18,582 nucleotides of DNA, taken from the NCBI GenBank assembly GCA_022653215.1, contig JALCSJ010000022.1, positions 1 through 18,582 of the forward strand. Direction: 5' to 3'. The position numbers and the translations under genes were made by a program. Numbering within the stretch: the first letter of the stretch is position 1; every line of letters begins with the position of its first letter. The stretch is from Acidaminococcaceae bacterium (GTDB lineage: Bacteria; Bacillota; Negativicutes; Acidaminococcales; Acidaminococcaceae). Shown here one piece after another: positions 1 to 8,139 of the stretch. Below the pieces are notes generated by a model, which made no database searches, was not told the DNA's origin, and worked only from the letters and a program-made list of their open reading frames with translations.

Positions 1-1047
1 CACAGAAGTTTTATGCAATACTGCGGTGGTCTTGGTTTTATTATGATAATCGTTATGCTTAGTCCCAACAAAAAAGCCATGAATTTGTATAATGCCGAAG
101 GACATCCTGATAAGCTAATGCCAAATCTTACAACCACAGCTCAGACTATTTTTCTTATGTATGGAGGGTTTCTTGTAGCAGGAGTCTTAGCTTATCGTCT
201 AGTAGGCATGAATTTTTTTGAAGGGATCTGCCATGCGATGTGTTCCCTGTCTACAGGCGGTTTTTCCACTCGTTTAGACAGCATCGGTGAATACAAAAGT
301 TTCCCTATTGAATTAGTCACTATTGTTTTAATGCTTATTGGCACTACTAACTTTGCAGCCCTTTTGCTTTTAACCAGGAAAAAGTGGCAGCAATTCTTTA
401 AAGTCAGCGAAGTGCGTTTTATGTTTTTACTGCTAGCTGTTTTTGTGCCTTTAACAGGCTTTTCTTTGATGAACGGTCTCCATATGTCTTTAGCAGAAGG
501 TATGCGCAGAGCCCTGTTTGATATTGTGTCCGCTTTATCAACCAGTGGTTACTCTTCCATGAGTTACACTACTTGGCCCAGTTTCGCCAAAGGTGTCTTG
601 ATTCTTATTATGCTCATTGGCGGTGGCATTGGTTCTACAGCCGGCGGCATTAAAATGGCCAGAGTTTATTTGCTGTTACGTCTGGCTTGGACTACCTTAA
701 AAAAGAAATTGTCCATTGCCCCCTATGTGGAAGCACCTTTTTATACCAGGGCACAAGGAAGAACCCCCATTACTTCTGCCTTGTGGGAAGAAACCGGTGG
801 TTTCGTCATTCTTTATCTGATAATATTTATCACCGGTTCTTTACTGCTGACTTTAACAGCTCAATGCGGAGTTATGGAGGCTATGTTTGAATTTGCCTCA
901 GCACTTGGCACCGTAGGACTTTCCATTGGTGTCACCGGGCCAACTACCTGCAATAGTGCCTTGCTAGTGGAAACAGTTGGTATGCTGTTGGGACGCTTAG
1001 AAATCTACATCGTGCTGATAGCTTTAACAAGCTTTAGATATAAATAA
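1..1047 (+). CDS. trkH: TrkH/KtrB-family potassium uptake membrane subunit, 5'-truncated
   Basis: Membrane pore subunit of a Trk/Ktr-type K+ uptake system, which normally works with a cytoplasmic TrkA/KtrA gating protein not present here. The frame is open from base 1 (residues HRSF before the first ATG at 13), so the start and the first selectivity-filter repeat lie upstream; about 348 residues are visible against a usual length near 450-490. Three of the four filter loops can be seen: LSTGGFSTR near visible residue 85, ALSTSGYSSM near 180 and ALGTVGLSIG near 305. The family loop GGIGSTAGGIK is near 210. Several long hydrophobic segments alternate with these loops. It converges on the amidohydrolase gene and is ended by the hairpin at 1079-1131. 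The split between TrkH and KtrB cannot be settled from this fragment; the family call is firm. Confidence 0.93.
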   Translation, partial: HRSFMQYCGGLGFIMIIVMLSPNKKAMNLYNAEGHPDKLMPNLTTTAQTIFLMYGGFLVAGVLAYRLVGMNFFEGICHAMCSLSTGGFSTRLDSIGEYKSFPIELVTIVLMLIGTTNFAALLLLTRKKWQQFFKVSEVRFMFLLLAVFVPLTGFSLMNGLHMSLAEGMRRALFDIVSALSTSGYSSMSYTTWPSFAKGVLILIMLIGGGIGSTAGGIKMARVYLLLRLAWTTLKKKLSIAPYVEAPFYTRAQGRTPITSALWEETGGFVILYLIIFITGSLLLTLTAQCGVMEAMFEFASALGTVGLSIGVTGPTTCNSALLVETVGMLLGRLEIYIVLIALTSFRYK

Positions 1048-1078
1048 AAAGCTAGTAAAAACGAAAGAAAATTACCTA

Positions 1079-1131
1079 TAAAAAAACTGTACCACAACGG
1101 CAATTGATGCATTGTGGTACAGTCTCTTTTT
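1079..1131. terminator. Bidirectional Rho-independent terminator (trkH / amidohydrolase)
   Basis: A perfect 11-bp stem, CTGTACCACAA at 1087-1097 with TTGTGGTACAG at 1112-1122, has a T-rich tract on its right side (1123-1131) and seven A residues on its left (1080-1086). It can therefore end transcripts from both converging genes. It touches the stop codon of the minus-strand gene. Confidence 0.88.
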
Positions 1132-2005
1132 ACAACAATTTCTGTAACTTGCTATATACTCTTACGGCATTGTCGTAGAAGAATTTCTGATGATGTTCTT
1201 CGGGAATAACCCGTTTCATAATTTCTATATAACTTTTGATGTTAATTAAAGGCCAATCTGTGCCATACATAACCTTGTCATAACGGTCAATATAGTTTAG
1301 CCACATTCTAATATAAGAAAAATAGTCCTTGTGTTTTTCGTAGAAAACATCCCCGTCAAAATTGCCTTCCAAAAGACCTGATAAATCCAGATACACATTC
1401 TCATTAGAAGCCGCAACTTCAATGGCATCCAAGAGCCAGGGATTGCCGCAGTGAGACATTACGAACCTGACCTTAGGAAACTCTTTGGCAACCTCATCTA
1501 TTGTCAATGGATGGGAATACTTTAATAGTCCATGCCCTCCGGCCAAATCCCCTGTATGATAAACTATAGGCACATCAAATTCTTCTGCCAGTCTATAGAG
1601 AGGAAAATGCCTTGGGTCCACGGCATAAACATAGTTATATCCTAAATATATTTTAATGCCTACACATTGAGGTGTTTCCAGATAGCGGCGAAATTCATTG
1701 GCAGTAGCCTCGGCGTTTTCCATGGTCATATTTTGACTGTCCACTCCGGCACAGTAAGCTATTTCTTTAGGCTGATTATAATTTTTATAGTCAAAAGGCC
1801 CTGCTAAATCAGGAACTCTGGGAGTTATACCGCCAAATAAAGGTGTCTCACTGCGAGCATTACCCATAGCAATAGACATTACTACATTATTTTCTCGGGC
1901 TGTTTTTATATAATATTCAGCTGTATTTTCCCCGCCGGCTTCCCTGGCAATCTGGTCAAACCCTTCTACTTTAAAAAAATGCATATGTGCATCGATAATT
2001 TTCAT
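1130..2005 (-). CDS. Amidohydrolase-2 family metal-dependent hydrolase
   Basis: A 291-residue TIM-barrel hydrolase of the amidohydrolase_2 group (PF04909 type), whose members hydrolyse or decarboxylate small cyclic or aromatic acids; the substrate here is unknown. Visible metal-site elements in order: DAHMHF with H7 and H9, a lysine in GIKIY (K118), YHTGD (H150), MSHCG (H185) and YGTDWP (D250). There is no signal peptide, so it should be cytoplasmic. The ATG at 2005 is preferred over an upstream in-frame start 20 codons earlier because GGAGG lies at 2016-2020 at normal spacing and the HxH strand then begins at residue 7, as usual in the family. It follows trmO on the same strand after 106 bases and has its own promoter candidate at 2037-2065. 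Context does not reveal its pathway. Confidence 0.85.
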   Translation of the reverse strand: MKIIDAHMHFFKVEGFDQIAREAGGENTAEYYIKTARENNVVMSIAMGNARSETPLFGGITPRVPDLAGPFDYKNYNQPKEIAYCAGVDSQNMTMENAEATANEFRRYLETPQCVGIKIYLGYNYVYAVDPRHFPLYRLAEEFDVPIVYHTGDLAGGHGLLKYSHPLTIDEVAKEFPKVRFVMSHCGNPWLLDAIEVAASNENVYLDLSGLLEGNFDGDVFYEKHKDYFSYIRMWLNYIDRYDKVMYGTDWPLINIKSYIEIMKRVIPEEHHQKFFYDNAVRVYSKLQKLL

Positions 2006-2036
2006 TAATGTTGGTCCTCCATTCACAAGATAATTA

Positions 2037-2065
2037 ATTATACGTCTTCTAAAAAGAAAAACCAA
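2037..2065 (-). promoter_or_regulatory. Putative sigma-A promoter of the amidohydrolase gene
   Basis: On the minus strand TTGGTT (2065-2060), a 17-base spacer and a perfect TATAAT (2042-2037) lie about 30 bases before the chosen ATG. The -35 matches consensus only in its TTG; the -10 is perfect. Confidence 0.45.
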
Positions 2066-2111
2066 GGCTCAGGATTTCTCTATCGGTTTATCCAACAATA
2101 AAACATTTTCA

Positions 2112-2813
2112 TTACAACAGTTTGCTAATCTTTATGACTGTCAATTTATTCTCTGTTACCGTAAATTTCACATCAAAGCCGGCAAATTCAATGCCATAAA
2201 TACGTTTTGGGTCATTTTGGTACCCAGGTCTGGGGTCTTGCGCCAAAATTTCCCTTAAAACAGCTCTTTTTCCTTCCGGTAAATATTGCAGCAGCTCATC
2301 CGGGCAATTAACGTCTAAGTGCTTGCCTGCAACTTTTACAGCAAAACCACCCATAGCCTCGGGTATACTGTCAACGTGTGGCAAATATGGTTTAATATCA
2401 AAAATAGGTGTTCCGTTCATAAGATCTGCCCCACTCACAAAAAGCAAGGGACCATCCGGACTTTCTAATTGTATTTTATCAAGTTTAACCACAGAAAGAC
2501 CAATAGGATTAGGTCTAAACGGTGAGCGCGTCGCAAACACTCCCATTCTTGTATTGCTTCCCAATCTGGGAGGACGCACTGTAGCCGACCAGTTTTCTCT
2601 TATATTTTCCGAAAACTCCCATAGAAGCCAAATATGGGAATATCCTTCTAAACCTCTTAAAGCATCAGGATTTCTGTAATTATGGGCAAATACAATTCTT
2701 CCGGTAATTTTCTCCACTAATCTGCTTTGTCTTGGTATGCCGAATTTAGAAGAAAAATCATTATATATATATGCAATTGGTTCCATAATAACCTTAGCAG
2801 CATGTTTTTCCAA
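2112..2813 (-). CDS. trmO: tRNA (adenine(37)-N6)-methyltransferase TrmO (TsaA/YaeB family)
   Basis: TrmO uses S-adenosylmethionine to N6-methylate the t6A37 base of threonine tRNA, giving m6t6A; it is a cytoplasmic single-domain beta-barrel enzyme. The family signature RSPFRPNPIGLS is at residues 96-107. It is preceded by GLEGYSHIWLLWEF (residues 55-68) and followed by DIKPYLPHVDS (139-149), all characteristic of the UPF0066/TsaA fold; 233 residues is a normal length for the bacterial form with a C-terminal extension. The start used is TTG at 2813, because AGGGGG lies 7-8 bases upstream (around 2822-2827). An ATG nine codons later (2786) has only a weak AAGG in front of it but is the alternative. 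It is divergent from thrE and upstream of the amidohydrolase. Confidence 0.93.
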   Translation of the reverse strand: MEKHAAKVIMEPIAYIYNDFSSKFGIPRQSRLVEKITGRIVFAHNYRNPDALRGLEGYSHIWLLWEFSENIRENWSATVRPPRLGSNTRMGVFATRSPFRPNPIGLSVVKLDKIQLESPDGPLLFVSGADLMNGTPIFDIKPYLPHVDSIPEAMGGFAVKVAGKHLDVNCPDELLQYLPEGKRAVLREILAQDPRPGYQNDPKRIYGIEFAGFDVKFTVTENKLTVIKISKLL

Positions 2814-2866
2814 AATATTTCCCCCTAGCTTACTATTTGTGCAAAATTATAATAAAATAATATTTC

Positions 2867-2895
2867 TTGCCATATATTTTCCTTATTGATATAAT
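2867..2895 (+). promoter_or_regulatory. Strong sigma-A-type promoter of thrE
   Basis: TTGCCA at 2867-2872, a 17-base spacer and a perfect TATAAT at 2890-2895 predict a start near 2902 and a leader of about 70 bases before the ATG at 2972. On the other strand a TATAAT (2851-2846) might serve trmO, but no convincing -35 goes with it. Confidence 0.65.
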
Positions 2896-2971
2896 TTATT
2901 TGTAATTATTGTAGCATAAGCTATGCCTTTTTTCTGCTTTTTTTCTATTTATTATGGAGGGAAAACACTTA

Positions 2972-4438
2972 ATGACTGAAGACTATTCTGAAAAAACACA
3001 AAAAGACAAAGCACAACGACGTGATTGGTACGATGACTGGACAATGAGTGGTTACGCAGATTCTACACCACCACCTAATCTTAATCCTAACAAAATGACA
3101 CCTGCCATGATGAGCGATGTTATGGAAAACACTTATGCCAAAATCGGTTATAAACTTAATTTACTTTTAACCACCGGCCAAGTACTTATGGAAAATGGTG
3201 CTGATACTCATCGTATTATGCTCACCATGATTAGGGTTGCTGAATACATGGGTATTCATTGGGACAAAGTTAATCTGCACATTGCCTACACAACTTTAAT
3301 GCTTAATGTTAGCGACGATGACCACTCTTTTACATGTTTCCGTAAATGCCGCAAACATGTTATGGATTTGGAAGCGATTGCGGATATCGGCAGACTCAGT
3401 TGGCATGCCTTAGAAGATGGTTATACACTTTGGCAGTACGACGAAGCCTTGCAGGAAATAGCCAATCGAGGAGTATGTTATTCCCCTGTTAAAATGGCTA
3501 TTGGTGCCGGTATTGCTACAGGAGGATTTTGCCTGCTCTTTGGCAGTGACTGGATGGCCTTTTTCTTCTGTCTCATTTGCTCCGCCATTGGTTTTATGGC
3601 TAGAAAGCTCTGTGATGATTTAGAAATCAATAAATTTATTGCCATTGCCGTAGGTTCTTTTACGGCAACAATTCTTTCTTACTTTACCCATTTAATACCA
3701 TGGAGTATTACCCCCTGGCATCCTATGATAGCTTGTTCACTTTTTCTCTTTCCCGGTATACCGCTTATGAACTCTATTAATGATTTCCTCAATGAGCATA
3801 TTATTTCCGGTATAACCAGAGCTATGATGGGCGTATTAATTGCCGGCGGTTTAACTTTAGGTGTTGTAACGGCTCTAGAATCAGTAGTTTTAACCAATGC
3901 CTTTTTCTCTAGCATTGTTATTGTCCCGGCTCACACTAATTTATTTCATTACTCCATTGCCGGCGGCTTAGCTGCGATTGGCTTTGCCATTATTTTTAAC
4001 ATACCACCGAAAATTTTGCCTTATGTAGCGATTGGCGGTATGATTTCCAGCACAGTTCGTATTGTAACGACTAATATAGGTGGTGTTTCCATGCCACTAG
4101 GGTCCTTTTTAGGTGCCGGTGCGGTAACCATTCTTGCCATGATTACTGCCAGACACATTCAATTCCCCACCCGCATGCTGGTTATTCCATCCATTATTCC
4201 TATGATACCCGGAGTACTCCTTTACAGACTGCTTTTTGCGGTTATCAACATTAGAGACCTTAATTTAGACAGTCTGTTAAATGCCTTGAGCAATGGCGTC
4301 ATGGCTATTCTAATTTTAGTAGGCTTGGCTGTAGGTGCTTCCTTGCCCTACATTTTTGCCAGCAAATATTTAGATAAGGCCAAATGGAATCGCTATTCAT
4401 GTTTATTAAAACAGTTCCACTCTCACTGGAAGGTCTAA
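2972..4438 (+). CDS. thrE: ThrE-family threonine/serine exporter, single-chain form
   Basis: An inner-membrane exporter of the ThrE family, which extrudes threonine and serine by proton antiport. Many Firmicutes split it into two proteins (DUF1212 and DUF3815 parts); here both are fused in 488 residues. The cytoplasmic N-terminal part carries the family motif LLTTGQVLMENGADTHRI, where E and T/H residues are typical. From about residue 180 there are around ten hydrophobic segments, with FLFPGIPLMNS in the first membrane half and VIPSIIPMIPG in the second, each a repeat of the family PGxP-type motif. The ATG at 2972 is chosen because GGAGGG (2956-2961) lies 10 bases upstream and itself overlaps the alternative ATG at 2954. 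The first 45 residues are charged and poorly conserved-looking. It is monocistronic between its promoter and the terminator at 4457-4492. The true substrate is inferred from the family. Confidence 0.88.
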   Translation: MTEDYSEKTQKDKAQRRDWYDDWTMSGYADSTPPPNLNPNKMTPAMMSDVMENTYAKIGYKLNLLLTTGQVLMENGADTHRIMLTMIRVAEYMGIHWDKVNLHIAYTTLMLNVSDDDHSFTCFRKCRKHVMDLEAIADIGRLSWHALEDGYTLWQYDEALQEIANRGVCYSPVKMAIGAGIATGGFCLLFGSDWMAFFFCLICSAIGFMARKLCDDLEINKFIAIAVGSFTATILSYFTHLIPWSITPWHPMIACSLFLFPGIPLMNSINDFLNEHIISGITRAMMGVLIAGGLTLGVVTALESVVLTNAFFSSIVIVPAHTNLFHYSIAGGLAAIGFAIIFNIPPKILPYVAIGGMISSTVRIVTTNIGGVSMPLGSFLGAGAVTILAMITARHIQFPTRMLVIPSIIPMIPGVLLYRLLFAVINIRDLNLDSLLNALSNGVMAILILVGLAVGASLPYIFASKYLDKAKWNRYSCLLKQFHSHWKV

Positions 4439-4456
4439 AAGCTAAAAAGACATTAT

Positions 4457-4492
4457 AAAAGAGGCTGTAACATTATGTTACAGCCTCTTTTT
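4457..4492. terminator. Bidirectional terminator (thrE / tricarboxylate operon)
   Basis: A 16-bp perfect inverted repeat has a three-base TTA loop: arms 4457-4472 (AAAAGAGGCTGTAACA) and 4476-4491. Four terminal A/T pairs at the base supply a U tract in each direction. It lies between converging thrE and the last gene of the minus-strand operon. Confidence 0.9.
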
Positions 4493-4499
4493 GTGATAC

Positions 4500-5840
4500 C
4501 TACATATATTTCTTCACCAAAAACTCTTTGCCTATTTGTGGAAATAAAGCAAAAGTCAACACATCTTCTTTGGTCCTGGCAAATTCTTTGCTGTCTTCTT
4601 GTGCCTTGGTAAAACCCGGCACAATCAGGTCTGCAGGACGGCAAGTTATAGGTTTTACCCCATTGCGTACTATTAATTTATAAAGTTCTTCTGATATAGC
4701 TCCGGAAGCTTTTCCGTATTGACCCAGAACATAATTTTTTATTTCTTTCAAAAGCACTTTATACCTAGCACCGGTCATCACATTCATAGTTGCCTGAGCC
4801 CCGCACATTTGAGAAAATGGTGTTCCCAGGGGTGGATAGCCTAGATCTTTCCGTACATTAACTACTTCTTCCAAAACCAGTGGCAATTTTTCCGACGCGT
4901 TCAGCTGGGATAATTGGAATTCCAGATTGGAACGCATACCACCCGGTATCTGATGACGAACCACGTTAATATCAACGCCTTGGAGTTTCGAAGCATATTG
5001 GGCATATTTTTGTCTTATGCCCTGAAGATAATTTGTAATAGGAGCCAGCTTGCTATAGTCCAACCCTGTGTCCCTAGGAGTGCCCTTTAGCACTGCTATA
5101 ATGCTCTCTGCCGCCGGATGTCCTGTGCCCAGGGCAAAGGCTGCTGTATCCACATCAACAACGTCAGCACCGGCCTTAATCACTTCCCAATAGGTTATAT
5201 CAGTCATCCCTCCTGTACAATGAGCATGATAATGAATCGGCACCTTAAAATGTTCTTTAAATGCTTTTACTGTAGCTGCCGCCACCGTAGGTGTAATCAT
5301 TCCGCCCATGTCTTCTAAATGCAAAGCCGTTGCCCCCACTTTCAGATATTCTTCACCGGTTTTTATAAAAGAATCAATATTATGAACCGGACTGGACGTA
5401 AATTGAATATTAGCTTCCACAAGCTTTCCCGCCTGTAACGCTGCTTGAGCTGCAGTTCTAACATTACGGACATCATTTAAACCATCAAAAATCAGAAATA
5501 TATCTACCCCATCATTTGCCGCTGTTGTAACAAATTCTTTAACCACATCATCAGGATATGGTGTATAGCCCAATAAGTTCTGTCCTCTTAATAGCATACG
5601 CAAGGGTGTATGGGTACAGTATTTTTTTATTGTTTTTAATCTGTCCCAGGGATCTTCCTGAAGAAAGCGTATGCAAGAATCAAAGGTCGCACCGCCCCAG
5701 ACTTCCAGGGCAGCAAAGCCGAATTGATCCAATGGTTCCAAAACCGGCAGCATATCTGCCGTAGTCATACGAGTAGCAATGCAGGCCTGCTGCCCATCTC
5801 GTAAATCACAGGAAACTAATTTCACACTATTGTTTTCCAT
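4500..5840 (-). CDS. OadA/pyruvate carboxyltransferase-like TIM-barrel enzyme with altered active site and no biotin domain
   Basis: 446 residues resembling the carboxyltransferase part of oxaloacetate decarboxylase alpha, pyruvate carboxylase and transcarboxylase 5S. Shared segments: LRDGQQ (13-18), LEVWGGATFD (45-54), EDPWDRLK (62-69), MLLRGQNLLGY (82-92), a HxH metal pair H205/H207, PGGMRSN (299-305) and ITCRPADL (398-405). Metal ligand D15 and both histidines are present. Two hallmark residues are not. The carbamylated lysine of the KDMAG motif is Glu176 (LEDMGG), and the pyruvate-binding arginine of FRIFDALND is Leu116 (FLIFDGLND). The LRDAHQ histidine is Gln17. There is no C-terminal biotinyl domain and no MKM motif. 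AGGAGA precedes the ATG, 17 bases after the hydratase. It is the last gene of the operon. It is probably a lyase, aldolase or decarboxylase acting on the product of the two upstream enzymes; 'oxaloacetate decarboxylase' would be an over-call. Confidence 0.85.
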   Translation of the reverse strand: MENNSVKLVSCDLRDGQQACIATRMTTADMLPVLEPLDQFGFAALEVWGGATFDSCIRFLQEDPWDRLKTIKKYCTHTPLRMLLRGQNLLGYTPYPDDVVKEFVTTAANDGVDIFLIFDGLNDVRNVRTAAQAALQAGKLVEANIQFTSSPVHNIDSFIKTGEEYLKVGATALHLEDMGGMITPTVAAATVKAFKEHFKVPIHYHAHCTGGMTDITYWEVIKAGADVVDVDTAAFALGTGHPAAESIIAVLKGTPRDTGLDYSKLAPITNYLQGIRQKYAQYASKLQGVDINVVRHQIPGGMRSNLEFQLSQLNASEKLPLVLEEVVNVRKDLGYPPLGTPFSQMCGAQATMNVMTGARYKVLLKEIKNYVLGQYGKASGAISEELYKLIVRNGVKPITCRPADLIVPGFTKAQEDSKEFARTKEDVLTFALFPQIGKEFLVKKYM

Positions 5841-5857
5841 TTAATTTTCTCCTATAT

Positions 5858-8131
5858 TCACCTGTTTTCTTTATAATAATTAATTAAACTGCCTGCCAGG
5901 AGAATTTCTTTTTCTCCTTCTGTAACATCAGGAAGTTTCAGAGCTAATTTGCGGGTATTTCCATCTTTGCTGATAACTATAGCTTCAATGTTTATAGCAC
6001 CTGCTTCAATCTGCTGACGAATCTTGGGCAAGTAAATATATTCATCAGGTTCCAGTTGAATCTTATAATCAGCACAGGTAAAAGGCAAAATTCCCCAATT
6101 AACACAATTAGACCTATAGCGTTTTGTAGCATATTCAATACAAATATTAGCGAACCCACCCAACACCTTTTGACAGCTGGCAGCATATTCACGGGCACTG
6201 CCGTCACCCGGTCTCTTGGCATATAATACACTGCCAATACCTGTGTTTTTCATTAAATCATCCGGATCAGCTTTGATTCCGGCCTTAGCCAAAACAGCAA
6301 AATATTCTTCTGCTTTTGTTTTGTCTCCTGCCAGGCGGGCCTTTTCATATTCGCGAACAGTTTTTGCTCTGCCAACATATTGAGGATCTTTTCTACATAA
6401 AGTAAATTCCGAAATTTTTTCGGGATTGGAGCGATAGGAAGCTGTTTCCCCGGAAGGAATTAGCTCATCGGTAGTAGTAACCTCGTCACGAATAACGCTG
6501 GCAACTTTAAGCAATAAATTATCAGCCAAAGCTGTCATGGGTGGCCAGTCCCTGATATCCGGGCCATAAATCATCTCTGTTTCTGTTTGCGCTTTGCCAA
6601 AGCCATTATAAACAGTATGTTCATAAATCTTACTGTTAAAATGATACTTGGGCATAGTAAAGTTTTCCCAGGCATCTGCAGCACTGGTCAGTTTACCTTT
6701 ATTAAAAGCAGTAGCTGCAATGCTTCTGGAATCCATTAAACCTACACAAGCAAATTGTCCTGTAGCAGGATTAGAGCCTTCCCTATTCGGGAAATTTCTG
6801 GTTGTATGGCGAATGGAAAACTCATTATTGGCCGGTGTATCGCCCGCACCAAAACAAGGTCCGCAAAAGGCTGTCTTCACTCTAACACCATAATCCATCA
6901 AGGTTTCCAGAGTTCCGGCTTCCATAAGTGCAGTCATAATAGGCTGACTGGCAGGATAAACATTAAAGTTAAAGGTTCCTACACCCTTATTAAGATGCTC
7001 GGCAATTTTACCTACAGAATAAATATTCTCAAATGATCCTGCACAGCAGCCGGCAATAATTGCCTGATCTACATATAACTTACCATTTCTAATCTTATCC
7101 TCCAAATGCCAATGAAGATTTTTGTTGTTTTCAAAGGTCTTTTTGGCATTAGCATCTATAATATTCAAAGCATCTGTAGGATTGGCAATAACCTCAGCCA
7201 GGCTATAAACATTGCTGGGATGGAAAGGCAAAGCTATAACAGGTTCTATGGTATCTAAATCTACTTCCACAACTTTGTCATATAATGCCACAGAACCGGG
7301 CTCCATCTTTTTATAGCAGCCCCCTGCTCTGCCATGAACAGCCAGATATTCCTCTGTTTTCTCATCGGTTACCCACAAAGAAGACAAGCAGGCTGATTCT
7401 GTGGTCATAGTATCAATACCGTTTCTAAAATCCATAGAAAGATTTTTAATACCGGGTCCTACAAATTCCAGTACACAGTTTTTTACAAAATTATTTTTAA
7501 ATACTTGACCAATAATAGATAAGACTACATCCATAGGCCCTACCCAGGGTTTTGGCGTTCCTGTCATAAAAACGCCTACTACCTTGGGATATTTTAATGC
7601 GTAACCCTTACCCAACATAGCTTTGGCCAGTTCAGGGCCACCTTCCCCAATGGAAAGGGAACCTAAAGAACCATACCTTGTATGACTATCAGAAACTATA
7701 GACATATCTCCGCAATTAATCATCATCTCACGCATATACTGATGAATAACGGCTTCATGAGGGGGCACAAAGATGCCTCCAAACTTTTTGCAGGCAGATA
7801 AGGCATATTTATGCACATCTTCGTTAATTGTGCCTCCTACTGCATTTAAACAATTATGGCAGTTTGTAAAGACACAGGGAATAGGAAATTTCTTAAGTCC
7901 GCTGGCCATAGCTGTTTGTAAAATACCTACATAAGTATTATCGTAAACACCCATTGTATCAAAATGAATATTAAGATTTTTCATGTCCGTGCCTTGATTA
8001 TGGGTTTTAAGCACCTGATAAGTCATAGTGTTCTTTCTGGCTTCTTCAGCACTCATTCCCACATTTTCATCAGATGCATGAATACATTGGTTTTTCAAGA
8101 CATAGGTTGGTTCACCATATAATTTAATCAT
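5858..8131 (-). CDS. Aconitase-superfamily hydratase, YbhJ-like
   Basis: A 757-residue cytoplasmic [4Fe-4S] (de)hydratase with the full aconitase architecture in one chain. Visible active-site parts: SDSHT with H150; GCCAGS (361-366), matching GSCTNS of aconitase with C363 as cluster ligand; CGPC with C423 and C426; RNFPNR (R445, R450), matching the RNFTGR substrate arginines; and GDGSAREYAA, in which S645 and R647 match the aconitase catalytic Ser642 and Arg644 while the middle serine (Ser643) is Ala646. Overall it looks closer to the uncharacterised E. coli YbhJ type than to AcnA, AcnB or AcnD. The start is ATG 8131 behind AGGAGG, and only 8 bases separate it from the upstream isomerase. 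Operon partners argue for hydration or dehydration of a tricarboxylic acid such as aconitate or a methylated analogue; the substrate is not proven. Confidence 0.88.
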   Translation of the reverse strand: MIKLYGEPTYVLKNQCIHASDENVGMSAEEARKNTMTYQVLKTHNQGTDMKNLNIHFDTMGVYDNTYVGILQTAMASGLKKFPIPCVFTNCHNCLNAVGGTINEDVHKYALSACKKFGGIFVPPHEAVIHQYMREMMINCGDMSIVSDSHTRYGSLGSLSIGEGGPELAKAMLGKGYALKYPKVVGVFMTGTPKPWVGPMDVVLSIIGQVFKNNFVKNCVLEFVGPGIKNLSMDFRNGIDTMTTESACLSSLWVTDEKTEEYLAVHGRAGGCYKKMEPGSVALYDKVVEVDLDTIEPVIALPFHPSNVYSLAEVIANPTDALNIIDANAKKTFENNKNLHWHLEDKIRNGKLYVDQAIIAGCCAGSFENIYSVGKIAEHLNKGVGTFNFNVYPASQPIMTALMEAGTLETLMDYGVRVKTAFCGPCFGAGDTPANNEFSIRHTTRNFPNREGSNPATGQFACVGLMDSRSIAATAFNKGKLTSAADAWENFTMPKYHFNSKIYEHTVYNGFGKAQTETEMIYGPDIRDWPPMTALADNLLLKVASVIRDEVTTTDELIPSGETASYRSNPEKISEFTLCRKDPQYVGRAKTVREYEKARLAGDKTKAEEYFAVLAKAGIKADPDDLMKNTGIGSVLYAKRPGDGSAREYAASCQKVLGGFANICIEYATKRYRSNCVNWGILPFTCADYKIQLEPDEYIYLPKIRQQIEAGAINIEAIVISKDGNTRKLALKLPDVTEGEKEILLAGSLINYYKENR

Positions 8132-8139
8132 TTTCCCTC

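Noticed and set aside
687..890. 67-codon plus-strand ORF with a CPLCG motif inside trkH
   Set aside because: It overlaps the well-supported trkH frame; the apparent zinc-finger-like motif is a by-product of reading membrane codons in another frame.
2911..2935. Attenuator-like hairpin with T tract in the thrE leader (GCATA, AGC, TATGC)
   Set aside because: The stem is only five base pairs and AT-rich, and there is no threonine-rich leader peptide; it is too weak to call.
4500..5840. Oxaloacetate decarboxylase alpha / pyruvate carboxylase subunit B as a firm call
   Set aside because: The carbamylated lysine and the pyruvate-binding arginine are replaced, there is no biotinyl domain, and no beta/gamma subunits lie nearby.
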